Both the position numbers and the translations under genes were made by a program. The notes beneath the pieces are model-generated. The model did no database searches and was not told where the DNA came from. It saw nothing but the letters and a program-made list of their open reading frames with translations. Shown here piece after piece: positions 41,391 to 48,750 of a stretch of 64,000 nt of DNA. Source of the stretch: Mycobacterium sp. Aquia_213. Lineage in GTDB: Bacteria > Actinomycetota > Actinomycetes > Mycobacteriales > Mycobacteriaceae. Where the stretch lies: assembly GCF_026625985.1 (NCBI RefSeq), contig NZ_CP113116.1, positions 186,001-250,000 of the forward strand. Reading direction: 5' to 3'. Positions within the stretch are counted from its first letter, which is position 1. Every line of letters starts with the position of its first letter.

Positions 41391-42230
41391 ATGGGTGGAC
41401 GCGTTGAGGGCAAGGTTGCGTTTATTACCGGCGCGGCCCGCGGCCAGGGACGCAGTCACGCGGTGCGTCTAGCCCAAGAAGGCGCCGACATTATCGCCGT
41501 CGACATTTGTAAGCCAATCAGCAGCAACAGCGAGATCCCGCCATCGGTACCGGATGACCTCGCTGAGACCGCCGACCTCATCAAAGGTTTCAACCGGCGA
41601 GTCGTGACCGCCGAAGTCGACGTGCGCGACTACGACGCTCTTAAGGCGGCAGTCGACAGCGGTGTCGAGCAGCTCGGCCGCTTGGACATCATTTGCGCCA
41701 ATGCTGGAATCGGCAACGGCGGCCAGACCCTAGACAAGACCAGCGAAGGCGACTGGCAAGACATGATCGACGTCAACCTCTCGGGAGTCTGGAAAACCGT
41801 CAAAGCCGGTGTTCCACACCTGATTTCGCAAGGGCAAGGTGGATCCATCATCCTGACCAGCTCGGTTGGCGGCCTGAAGGCCTACCCGCACACCGGTCAC
41901 TACATCGCCGCCAAACACGGCGTCGTGGGCCTGATGCGTACCTTCGCCGTCGAACTTGGCCAACACTTCATCCGCGTGAACTCCGTTCACCCCACCAACG
42001 TCAACACGCCGATGTTCATGAACGAGGGAACGATGAAACTGTTTCGGCCCGATCTGGAGAGTCCCGGCCCAGATGATCTCAAGGTCGCCGCGCAGTTCAT
42101 GCACGTCCTCCCGATCGGATGGGTCGAGCCCCTGGACATCAGCAACGCGGTGCTGTTCCTGGCCTCCGATGAATCCCGTTACATCACAGGTCTTCCCGTC
42201 ACCATCGATGCGGGGAGCATGCTGAAGTAG
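41391..42230 (+). CDS. Mycofactocin-coupled SDR oxidoreductase (third)
   Basis: A 279-residue TIGR03971-type SDR: GAARGQGRSHAVRLAQEGA, the family insert VDICKPISSNSEIPPSVPDD with AETADLIKG, NAG, LTSSVGGLKAYPH and YIAAKHG catalytic residues, and C-terminal GLPVTIDAGSMLK. Compared with the two at 32.5-34.2 kb it has a slightly longer insert. It is controlled by the same predicted TetR box as the P450 operon, so it may oxidise the P450's alcohol product. Confidence 0.9.
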   Translation: MGGRVEGKVAFITGAARGQGRSHAVRLAQEGADIIAVDICKPISSNSEIPPSVPDDLAETADLIKGFNRRVVTAEVDVRDYDALKAAVDSGVEQLGRLDIICANAGIGNGGQTLDKTSEGDWQDMIDVNLSGVWKTVKAGVPHLISQGQGGSIILTSSVGGLKAYPHTGHYIAAKHGVVGLMRTFAVELGQHFIRVNSVHPTNVNTPMFMNEGTMKLFRPDLESPGPDDLKVAAQFMHVLPIGWVEPLDISNAVLFLASDESRYITGLPVTIDAGSMLK

Positions 42231-42264
42231 GCTCCTGCGTCAGCTCGGCTAGGACTTCTGAGGT

Positions 42265-42295
42265 GCCAAAGCTATCGGCGAGCAATCGCAGGTAG
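42265..42295 (+). repeat. Internal copy of the tRNA-Ser downstream flank
   Basis: Twenty-six of 31 bases match 31389-31419, with the first 12 (GCCAAAGCTATC) identical. It sits between the third SDR and the MceE-like gene, dividing the island in two. No tRNA acceptor sequence is attached to it. Confidence 0.6.
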
Positions 42296-42298
42296 AAA

Positions 42299-43594
42299 CT
42301 ACCCGCCACTTCCCGTCTGTGCTGTTGCCGGCGGCGGCCCCGGCAGTGGAACACCAGGTGGAGGCCCGGGCAGGGGCAGCGCATTGGGATCGATCCACGG
42401 TGGCCGCACGGGATTATGCAGCGGATCGAGGGTGTAATTCATGCGATACGGGTCCCCAGGCACCGGTGGCTCCGGCATGCTCGGCTGCCCCCAGTGGGTC
42501 CCCAGGAACAGTCCCCGCCTGAGCCGTGGAATCGTCAGGTCGAAATCGAAACTAACATTGAAGTAGTCGCCTCGGACTGCTCGGTCGACGAAGTTCTGGG
42601 TGAACGGGAACACAAAGCCCGCCGCGATCGCCGCGCCGAACTCCGGTCCCACGTCGGCGAGTGCCTTGAGGGTCGGCTCCAAGTTCTTCAGATTCTTGAC
42701 CAGGTCGTCCTGCGCGTCGTTGACCAACCGAGTCGCGGTGTTGCTGAACACGCGAAGGTGATCGAGAGCCGCCGTCAGCCGCGGGCGCTCCTTGATCAAC
42801 ACATCCAGCGCGGGCGGGATCTTGCGCAGCGCCTCGGTCAGCACGTCGCGCTGCTCGGCGAAGGTGCCGGACAGCCGGTTCAGCGCCCGGATGGACTCAA
42901 CAAGGTTGTCCCGCTGATCGTCCAGGGTCCCCACGAACGTGTCGAGGCGAGTGATCAGATCACGCACCGCGCCCTCGTTCCCGGACAGGGCGGCAGAGAA
43001 ATTGTGGACGACCTCCCCGATCTGTCCCAGTCCTCCGCCGTTGACGACCGCGCCCAGCGACGACAGGGTCTGCTCGGTCGACGGATAGGCGGTCGACCGA
43101 CTCAGGGGGATCGTGGCGCCGGGCTGCAGCCGTCCGCTGCCCGACTGCCCGAGTGGGGTATTGAGCTCGACATGCATCGACCCCAACAGGCTGGTCTGAC
43201 CGACGCTGGCCACCACATTGGCCGGCACGACCACATCGCGCTTCACTGAGATCTCAACATCGGCATGCCAGCCCTGCACCCGCATCTCGCCGACACTGCC
43301 GACGATGATGTCGTCGATCATCACCGGCGAATTCGACTCCATCGTCCCAACATTCGGCAACTCGACGTGATAGATGGTGGCCCCCGGCCCACGTCCGACC
43401 GCGCCCGGCAACGGCAGCGAATTCAGACCATGAAATGCGCATCCTGTCGCCGTCAACACCACACAACAGCCCACGACCAACACCCGCCGAACCACAACCC
43501 GGGCGATCATTGTTGTGGCAGAAGCCGCGACTGGCGTTGCCGCACTTGCGGTTTCAGACCGGTCAAAGGGGCGGGGCCCGGGGTGATCCGTCAC
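42299..43594 (-). CDS. Orphan Mce-family lipoprotein (MceE-like)
   Basis: A 431-residue Mce protein. After a 28-residue leader, a signal peptide IARVVVRRVLVVGCCVVLTATGC ends in a lipobox (TATGC; a lipid-modified Cys is characteristic of MceE/Lpr proteins). The MCE/MlaD domain follows (YHVELPNVGTMESNSPVMIDDIIVGSVGEM through VELNTPLGQSG), then a coiled-coil helical region (LITRLDTFVGTLDDQRDNLVESIRALNRL) and a Pro-rich tail. Mce proteins form lipid-import tunnels, usually from six-gene operons with yrbE permeases; here it stands alone. GTG at 43594 has AAGGAAA; ATG at 43510 is an alternative. Confidence 0.87.
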   Translation of the reverse strand: MTDHPGPRPFDRSETASAATPVAASATTMIARVVVRRVLVVGCCVVLTATGCAFHGLNSLPLPGAVGRGPGATIYHVELPNVGTMESNSPVMIDDIIVGSVGEMRVQGWHADVEISVKRDVVVPANVVASVGQTSLLGSMHVELNTPLGQSGSGRLQPGATIPLSRSTAYPSTEQTLSSLGAVVNGGGLGQIGEVVHNFSAALSGNEGAVRDLITRLDTFVGTLDDQRDNLVESIRALNRLSGTFAEQRDVLTEALRKIPPALDVLIKERPRLTAALDHLRVFSNTATRLVNDAQDDLVKNLKNLEPTLKALADVGPEFGAAIAAGFVFPFTQNFVDRAVRGDYFNVSFDFDLTIPRLRRGLFLGTHWGQPSMPEPPVPGDPYRMNYTLDPLHNPVRPPWIDPNALPLPGPPPGVPLPGPPPATAQTGSGG

Positions 43595-43687
43595 TTTCCT
43601 TTTCCCAACCTCTCCTAACCTGATGGGTTGAAGGTGCCGTCGGAGCCGTAAATCGACAGCGAAACCAGCAGCTCCTCGCCAGTGCGA

Positions 43688-44446
43688 TTACGGCGGGATT
43701 AGTGGACCTATCGGTGTGGTGGCCGTCGCGGCGACGAGCAGTCCGGCAAGCTCAGCCGGCCGACTCAGGAACGGTGAATGCGAGGAGTCGATGGTCAGCG
43801 GTTCGACGCCAAGGCGCTTGATCACAACATCGGAGAGCCACCGCGGCTTGGAGCGATCCTGCAGGCACAGGATGTAGCTGCGGGGCAGGTCGGCTGCCCA
43901 GAAATGGGGTACCGATACGGGCGTGGTCGTCGTGTCGCCGAACCGCTCCGGGCACAACCGCTGAAACGCCCATCGTGCGGTTTGCTCGTCGCAGTCGTGG
44001 TAGAAGTACTTCCACGCGCCTTCGAAGGTGGCGAAGCTCATGGCGCCGTCGTCGCCAAAATGCAAGTGGCCGAACATCTCTCCGACGTCGGCGTCAAACG
44101 AACCGTCCTCGGAGTTGCGCATCGCCATCGCCTCGGGATAGGTGCGACCCTCACGAGGCAGCGCGGCCGCCAAGTAAATGATGTGGGCGACGAGGTCACT
44201 GGCTGCATCTGCGGCCAAGGTGATGTCGAAACCACCTCCGGAGTGGCCGACCAGAACATCTCCTGGCTGTAGAACGCCAACGATGGCGTCGCGTCGGTTG
44301 GCAAGCGTGGATTCCTCGTGAAGGCGCGTGCCGTGGCCGGGAATGTCGACGGCCACCGCGTCGTGCCCGAGGCGGTTCAGTTCGGGGATGGTCCGCTCCC
44401 AGCACCATGCAGCGTGAAAGCCGCCATGCACGAGAACGAATCGCAT
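43688..44446 (-). CDS. Alpha/beta hydrolase (salicylate esterase/hydroxynitrile lyase-like)
   Basis: A 252-residue alpha/beta hydrolase: the N-terminal MRFVLVHGGFHAAWCWERTIPEL oxyanion HGG motif, nucleophile elbow VGHSGGGF (Ser near residue 74), and C-terminal catalytic His in IDSSHSPFLSRPAELAGLL. This wording is typical of small plant-type esterases and MenH-like hydrolases. The ATG at 44446 is preferred (a start six codons upstream also exists). Two CTAC-GTAG boxes precede it, suggesting control by the TetR encoded upstream. Confidence 0.87.
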   Translation of the reverse strand: MRFVLVHGGFHAAWCWERTIPELNRLGHDAVAVDIPGHGTRLHEESTLANRRDAIVGVLQPGDVLVGHSGGGFDITLAADAASDLVAHIIYLAAALPREGRTYPEAMAMRNSEDGSFDADVGEMFGHLHFGDDGAMSFATFEGAWKYFYHDCDEQTARWAFQRLCPERFGDTTTTPVSVPHFWAADLPRSYILCLQDRSKPRWLSDVVIKRLGVEPLTIDSSHSPFLSRPAELAGLLVAATATTPIGPLIPP

Positions 44447-44469
44447 GAGCCCAGACGGTAACACGATTT

Positions 44470-44503
44470 CTACAAATGTAGGAATAGATTACTACGATTG
44501 TAG
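44470..44503. promoter_or_regulatory. Pair of CTACA-TGTAG operator-like palindromes
   Basis: CTACAAATGTAG (44470-44481) and CTACGATTGTAG (44492-44503) are 12-bp palindromes spaced 22 bases, set in an AT-rich stretch 24-57 bases upstream of the hydrolase start. The layout fits two repressor dimers on one face of the helix. Confidence 0.68.
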
Positions 44504-44550
44504 AAAACTCCTGGCGTGCGGGTCGGACGCTATCGGTCGGGGCGGATCGG

Positions 44551-45186
44551 TCAGAACTGGCCGTTGTGCACGTGATGGGAGGCGGCGACTCCGGCGACCA
44601 GCGCGTGCAGCAGCTGGGTGAGCTCCTCGGCGCTGTCGACGCCCGGATGTCCAAATACCTGCCGGACGATCACGCCGTTGATGAAGGTCGTGATCGCGCG
44701 GGCCTGCTTCTCCACGAGAGCGCGATCGACAGGGCCGGGCTGCAGCTGTGTGACGGCCTCTTCGCTCAGCGCTACGAAACCCGCAATCGCGTCCTCAATG
44801 GCCCGCTGCAGCACTTCGTCTCGGTGCGCATGCAACGCCAGTTCGTAGCGCGCCCGCGACCGATCCAGGCCGGGCCCGGTCGCCGAACGGATCACCATGT
44901 CGGCGAGTAGTGACAAAGTGGTGGCGGTCGTTGTGGCCTCCGCCAGTGCGCGCCGTTGCATGACGGTTTCGAATTCGGCAGCGTCCAGTTCGGCCACACG
45001 CTCAGCAGTTGCACGGAGCAACGCCGAACGGGTGCGGAAATACGATGACGTCGTACCGTCGGGCAGCCCTGCCTGTTGCTCCACTTTGCGGTGCGTGAGC
45101 CCCTTGGCACCTTCGTCGGCAAGGAGTTGGATCGCGGCATCACACAGAATGCGGCGGCGCCCTTCGACATCAGCTTTCCGCTTCAT
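44551..45186 (-). CDS. TetR-family regulator at the island's right end
   Basis: A 211-residue TetR protein: helix-turn-helix RRRILCDAAIQLLADEGAKGLTHRKVEQQAGLPDGTTSSYFRTRSALLRATAERV, then an effector domain ending HVHNGQF. The ATG at 45186 (MKRKADVEG) is chosen; the frame continues upstream through the repeat border without protein-like sequence. It is upstream of, and on the same strand as, the hydrolase gene. Likely targets are its own promoter (palindrome 45216-45234) and the boxes at 44470-44503. Confidence 0.88.
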   Translation of the reverse strand: MKRKADVEGRRRILCDAAIQLLADEGAKGLTHRKVEQQAGLPDGTTSSYFRTRSALLRATAERVAELDAAEFETVMQRRALAEATTTATTLSLLADMVIRSATGPGLDRSRARYELALHAHRDEVLQRAIEDAIAGFVALSEEAVTQLQPGPVDRALVEKQARAITTFINGVIVRQVFGHPGVDSAEELTQLLHALVAGVAASHHVHNGQF

Positions 45187-45215
45187 AGCAACGCGGGCAG
45201 TGTATCTCAGCCAAT

Positions 45216-45234
45216 CGTGACCCGGGAGGTCACG
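45216..45234. promoter_or_regulatory. 19-bp palindrome upstream of tetR
   Basis: CGTGACC (45216-45222) and GGTCACG (45228-45234) are perfect inverted arms around CGGGA, 30-48 bases upstream of the tetR start at 45186. Predicted autoregulatory operator. It differs from the CTACA boxes, so one of the two sets may serve another regulator. Confidence 0.55.
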
Positions 45235-45262
45235 GCGACGGGGCTGGCCAACGCCTAACCCT

Positions 45263-45280
45263 TCCGCCACCGCCAAAGCT
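45263..45280 (+). repeat. Right attachment-like repeat (copy of tRNA-Ser 3' end)
   Basis: TCCGCCACCGCCAAAGCT is identical to 31380-31397, the acceptor strand of tRNA-Ser(CGA) plus its flank; AACCC upstream is a degraded T-arm. It lies between tetR and the DPGW-repeat gene and marks the right border of the island. Confidence 0.7.
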
Positions 45281-45287
45281 GCAACGG

Positions 45288-45620
45288 TTAGTTCTCGGGA
45301 GCCGGCTGAAAGTCCCAACCCGGATCGGCATTCCAACCCGGATCCGATTGCGAGCTCCAGCCCGGATTCGTCGGGAAAGTCCCCGGATCCGGTTGAGGGG
45401 CCCAGCCCGGATCCGATGGGTCGTCTGTGGCGAAGCCAACGCCAGCGAGAGGCGGCGCTGCGAGATCGGTGGCCGGGGCGCCGGGCTGCGCCATGTTGAG
45501 CAGCGCGAGCGCCGCGATGGTTGCGGCCCCGGCGAAGATCACTTGCACCGCACGTACTTGTCGACGCCGACGGGCGGCTGATTGTTTTTCCTGCGCGGGG
45601 TGGTCGATGGCTGTTTTCAT
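45288..45620 (-). CDS. Membrane-anchored protein with DPGW repeats
   Basis: A 110-residue protein: basic N-terminus (KQSAARRRRQVRAVQ), one transmembrane or signal-anchor helix (VIFAGAATIAALALLNMA), then an exported tail with repeated DPGW, NPGW and DPGT units rich in Pro, Trp and Asp. The repeats are visible in DNA as recurring GGATCCGG/GGATCCGA-type units. It begins only eight bases beyond the island border. Family not recognised; an envelope location is likely. Confidence 0.68.
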   Translation of the reverse strand: MKTAIDHPAQEKQSAARRRRQVRAVQVIFAGAATIAALALLNMAQPGAPATDLAAPPLAGVGFATDDPSDPGWAPQPDPGTFPTNPGWSSQSDPGWNADPGWDFQPAPEN

Positions 45621-45918
45621 GCTCTACTTTTATGCTCGGCTGCTAGTCGCGGGCTGGGCGACGGCTAGCAGTCGGGTGTGAGCCCGCAATGGCGAGAATC
45701 GCAGGTGGGACTGGCTTTCACGGGTGACTGAACCCTTACCCGCCGCCGCGCTCGGTTGCCGCATCGCCCCAGTGGTGTGCAGGCAAATGGCATCCACCCC
45801 GGCGTTCTGGTCAATTCCCTGCAATTGGAACTTACGATCCTATTTACTGTGACCCAGCTCACGCAGTGGTCGCCGGCAGTGGGCTTCGTGCGGCAGAGAA
45901 GGTGGGAGGGGCGAACCA
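45621..45918. other. Intergenic gap of about 300 bases
   Basis: This stretch separates the divergent DPGW-repeat and diguanylate cyclase genes. Short frames in it look like shadows. It should hold both promoters, and the segment around 45830-45850 is AT-richer, but I see no clear operator, RNA gene or terminator. Confidence 0.4.
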
Positions 45919-46992
45919 ATGGGGTGGCTAGCGGCGTGGTGGCGACAGGCCGACCACTTCGATTGGCTGACAGGCTATTTGCAAGCCCACGGGCTGGGTG
46001 TCAACACCCGCAGGCTGATGGCCGGGGTGGCCGCCTCGTTGGTGTTGGTCCCGGCCAACGAGTGGGTGGGCCCTGCCCCCGCCTACCGGCCTGCGGCGCT
46101 GGCGTATTCCGTGCTGGCGGCCGCGATCGGAATTAGTATGGCGGTGCTCTGGCTGCGCGGGTGGCCCACTCGGCGCCAGTCCCTTTTCTTCATTCTCACC
46201 GGCAGCGTGATCATCGCCATCGGCTGCGTGTGGCAACCCGAGCCGTTGGTCGCCCTGATGGCGTGCTCGGCGCTGGCCGTTCCCGGCGGCTATATCGCGT
46301 TCTTTCACACCGCCAAGTACATGGCCCTGAACTTTTGGCTGGCCATCGCAATTGCTGCCTGGCAAGCAGCGCTGGTGGCCGGTACCGGTCAAGTGGTCCT
46401 GGCGTTTTCCGGCTTCTTTCTGGTCATGGAACTCAACGTGATCGTCCCGTGTGCCATCCAGATCGTGGTGCGCGCACTTGGGTTGGATTTACTGCGAGCC
46501 AACTGCGACCCGCTGACCGGCCTGCTGAATCGGCGGGCCTGCGATCGGGCCGTCGTGGGGCGGATGCTGGTCAGCTCCGCCCACATGTCTTTGGTGGTGG
46601 CGATACTCGATCTGGACCGCTTCAAGATGCTCAACGACACGCACGGGCATGCCGCTGGCGATCAAGCGCTCGTCGCGGTAGCCGGCGCCTTGAACGCTGC
46701 CTGCGGCGACACCGCTGTCGTCGGTCGCGTCGGCGGCGAGGAATTCTTGGTCGCCGACATCGTGACCGCCGAACAGAAGCCCGACTGGGGTCGACACCTC
46801 TGCGATGCCGTCGCCGCGACCAGTGCGCCGGTGACCGCCAGCGTCGGAATCGCCACCCTGGCGTTGCGCAACATCGCCTCCCACCATGCCCACCAAGCGT
46901 TTCGCCAGCTGGTTGCCGACGCCGACAACGCGATGTATGAAGCCAAACGGTGCGGGGGCAACCAAACTCGCCGTCATGAGGTTGGCGTCTGA
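45919..46992 (+). CDS. Membrane diguanylate cyclase (GGDEF domain)
   Basis: A 357-residue protein: an N-terminal membrane domain with about five or six helices (residues about 33-185) and a C-terminal GGDEF domain. The active-site loop is RVGGEEF (272-276), with DLDRFKMLNDTHGHAAGDQAL upstream, so cyclase catalysis for cyclic di-GMP looks intact. No EAL domain and no obvious RxxD inhibitory site. The ATG at 45919 follows GGGAGGGG. It converges with the ERG2-like gene, with one base between them. Confidence 0.9.
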   Translation: MGWLAAWWRQADHFDWLTGYLQAHGLGVNTRRLMAGVAASLVLVPANEWVGPAPAYRPAALAYSVLAAAIGISMAVLWLRGWPTRRQSLFFILTGSVIIAIGCVWQPEPLVALMACSALAVPGGYIAFFHTAKYMALNFWLAIAIAAWQAALVAGTGQVVLAFSGFFLVMELNVIVPCAIQIVVRALGLDLLRANCDPLTGLLNRRACDRAVVGRMLVSSAHMSLVVAILDLDRFKMLNDTHGHAAGDQALVAVAGALNAACGDTAVVGRVGGEEFLVADIVTAEQKPDWGRHLCDAVAATSAPVTASVGIATLALRNIASHHAHQAFRQLVADADNAMYEAKRCGGNQTRRHEVGV

Positions 46993-46993
46993 G

Positions 46994-47560
46994 TCAGCGG
47001 CGAAATCGTCGGGAGACGAGCTTGGCGAACTCGACCGTGGAGCGGCGGACGGATTCGAGTTCCAGTGACACCAACAGCGTGTCCACCATTGCGAACGGCA
47101 GCGTGGTGGCGACGGCCCCGCGGCCGTACTCGATGTGCCAAGAGCCGGGATGAATCGTGAGACCCCTCGCGCGGCCCCTCTCAAGGCAGGTGTGTTCACC
47201 GGGCATCAGCGTCATGGGTCTCGTGTCGTCGGTCTCGAGATCGTAGGAGTCAATTCGCCCGGCCATCAGGAACTTGTGGATGTCCACGTGCTTGTAGCGG
47301 CCCGAAAAGCCTTGTGTGCCAGTGGGTGAACCGAAAATAACGATGTACTCACGAGGGCCGAAGTAGAGAAAGCGGACCTTGCCGAGGATCCCGCCGGCCT
47401 TGCTGCCCACCCATCGGCCCGGGGTCGGATCGACGAGGTCTGGATATTCAGCGGCGATCAATTCGATTGCCCGCGTGATCAATTCGCCGTCCTCCAGCGG
47501 TAGGCCGACGACTTGTTCGGCGATCTTGTGCAGCGAATCCGGATCGATCTTGTAGGGCAT
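46994..47560 (-). CDS. ERG2/sigma-1 receptor-family protein (C8-C7 sterol isomerase-like)
   Basis: A 188-residue protein with clear similarity to the ERG2/sigma-1 receptor family, mostly known from eukaryotes. The C-terminal half reads SGRYKHVDIHKFLMAG (86-101), then MTLMPGEHTCLERGRARG, then WHIEYGRGAVATTLPFAM (141-158); in human sigma-1 receptor the matching segments are SGRY...ISDTIISG, PGE...GPGEA and VEYGRGVIPSTLAFAL. Glu144 corresponds to the ligand-binding Glu172; an aspartate equal to Asp126 is not evident. There is no N-terminal transmembrane helix. It follows the reductase-like gene by 13 bases. Sterol or isoprenoid isomerase activity is inferred. Confidence 0.85.
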   Translation of the reverse strand: MPYKIDPDSLHKIAEQVVGLPLEDGELITRAIELIAAEYPDLVDPTPGRWVGSKAGGILGKVRFLYFGPREYIVIFGSPTGTQGFSGRYKHVDIHKFLMAGRIDSYDLETDDTRPMTLMPGEHTCLERGRARGLTIHPGSWHIEYGRGAVATTLPFAMVDTLLVSLELESVRRSTVEFAKLVSRRFRR

Positions 47561-47573
47561 CAGTCGTCCTGTC

Positions 47574-48629
47574 TCACTTGCGCACTAGCCCCTTGGGCCG
47601 GATCAGCCCGAGGTCGAAATGGGTGAGCCAACCGGATGACGCATCGCAGACATCGGGTATCGCGTTGATTGCGCCCATCGCGGTCCAGTTGTAGCCGGGA
47701 TGAGCCATGGTGCCGTCCGGCCCGTCGACGCCTTCCAACGTCAATTCGCTTGGCGGATCACCGTGGATGACGATCCGGTACCGCGTCTTGCCCCAATCCC
47801 ACGCGGGCTCGATCCGGTCGGGACCACTAGTCAGGTATATCCCGTGGAAGACGATGAGCGGTCTGCCGTCGACCCAGGCCGTGTACTCGTGATGCTGGGC
47901 TGCGACGGTGCCGCGAGGTATCGTGCCGAGGTCGTGCGGGATGTCCTCGGTCGCGGCGGCGGCTCTGACATCCGAGGTCACTTCGTCGATCCGCACCCCA
48001 AGGCCGTCGGCGATCATGTACATCGACTGCGCGAAGAACGGCGTGCCGAGGCCGAGAATGGTTGGCTCGGTGAGGAACTTGTCCATCTCCTTGCCGAAGC
48101 CCAGCCAGTCGATGTGGTCGAGCGGGGCGTCGGTGAGCACGTTCACCACTTCGTAGACTTCGAGCTTGTCGATCCTGCTGGTTACCCGGGCGAGTGTCAG
48201 GGGCAGGATGTCGCCTGCGTAGCCCGGATGGATGCCGCCGCCGTGAAACGATGTGCCGCCGTCCCGGCAGGCCTGCCGAATCTTGTCGCCGTCGGCCGCG
48301 AAATCTGGTGAGGGATAGAAGAATCCGCTGGTGGTGACGACGTTCTTACCCGAGCGCAGCAATCGGCAGACCGTGTCGGTGTCCATGATGATCGGCGTGT
48401 AGAACACGCAGTCGGCGTCCGTCGCGACGATCGCGTCGATGTCGTCCGTCGCGGTGATGCCGATCGGCGCGATCCCCGCGATCTCGCCGGCGTCCTTGCC
48501 GACTTTGTCCTGGCTGTGCACCAGCACCGCGACGAGATCGAATACGGGGTTCTCGGCGAAGTGCCGCACGCCTACCTGCCCGACATCGCCGGTCATCCAC
48601 TGAATGACTCGATAGGTTCGGTCAGACAT
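47574..48629 (-). CDS. Dihydrodipicolinate-reductase-like NAD(P)-dependent protein
   Basis: A 351-residue Rossmann-fold protein of the mycobacterial DapB-like/amine-dehydrogenase group: the N-terminal YRVIQWMTGDVGQVGVRHFAENPVFDLVAVLV dinucleotide motif, ATDADCVFYTP, and a C-terminal domain with WDWGKTRYRIVIHGDPPSELTLEG. True DapB catalytic His-Lys motifs are not obvious, so lysine synthesis is unlikely. These proteins often lie in catabolic clusters. The ATG at 48629 follows AGGAGCCT. A TGACT-type palindrome lies 15-26 bases upstream of the start. It leads the operon with the ERG2-like gene. Confidence 0.82.
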   Translation of the reverse strand: MSDRTYRVIQWMTGDVGQVGVRHFAENPVFDLVAVLVHSQDKVGKDAGEIAGIAPIGITATDDIDAIVATDADCVFYTPIIMDTDTVCRLLRSGKNVVTTSGFFYPSPDFAADGDKIRQACRDGGTSFHGGGIHPGYAGDILPLTLARVTSRIDKLEVYEVVNVLTDAPLDHIDWLGFGKEMDKFLTEPTILGLGTPFFAQSMYMIADGLGVRIDEVTSDVRAAAATEDIPHDLGTIPRGTVAAQHHEYTAWVDGRPLIVFHGIYLTSGPDRIEPAWDWGKTRYRIVIHGDPPSELTLEGVDGPDGTMAHPGYNWTAMGAINAIPDVCDASSGWLTHFDLGLIRPKGLVRK

Positions 48630-48643
48630 CAGGCTCCTTTGAT

Positions 48644-48655
48644 TGACTTGAGTCA
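48644..48655. promoter_or_regulatory. TGACTTGAGTCA box, predicted TetR operator 1
   Basis: TGACTTGAGTCA is a palindrome (TGACT/AGTCA arms) 15-26 bases upstream of the reductase-like gene. A sister site lies at 48751-48764 in the same divergent intergenic region. Confidence 0.72.
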
Positions 48656-48750
48656 GAAGCATATCGGCACACTGTGCTCGCCGGGAACGGCATTCCAAAG
48701 AACCTGACCGCATGCAACGGGGTAGCGGCATTCGAACAGGCACCTGAATT

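Larger units (their letters stand above)
31390..45280. mobile_element. Predicted composite genomic island at tRNA-Ser(CGA)
   Basis: About 13.9 kb bounded by the tRNA-Ser 3' end and an 18-bp perfect copy of it. The interior carries accessory catabolic and regulatory genes and breaks the core gene order. A diverged internal copy of the flank at 42265 suggests two successive insertions (about 10.9 and 3.0 kb). No integrase or excisionase gene is visible, so the element appears immobile now. In M. tuberculosis an integrase fragment and excisionase are annotated beside the same tRNA, as I recall. Confidence 0.65.

Noticed and set aside
45263..45280. A second tRNA-Ser gene
   Set aside because: Only the 3' acceptor strand and flank are present; no D-arm, anticodon arm or 5' acceptor strand precedes it.
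31390..45280. An integrase, transposase or phage gene inside the island
   Set aside because: I examined all substantial frames; each is a metabolic or regulatory gene or a shadow. The island call rests only on repeats, tRNA position and gene content.
45288..45620. Possible CRISPR-like repeat array
   Set aside because: The repeats are short, irregular and in frame, encoding DPGW units in a protein; there are no uniform spacers.
47574..48629. Lysine-biosynthesis dapB
   Set aside because: The Rossmann motif matches but DapB catalytic motifs are not seen, and the location is a catabolic cluster.
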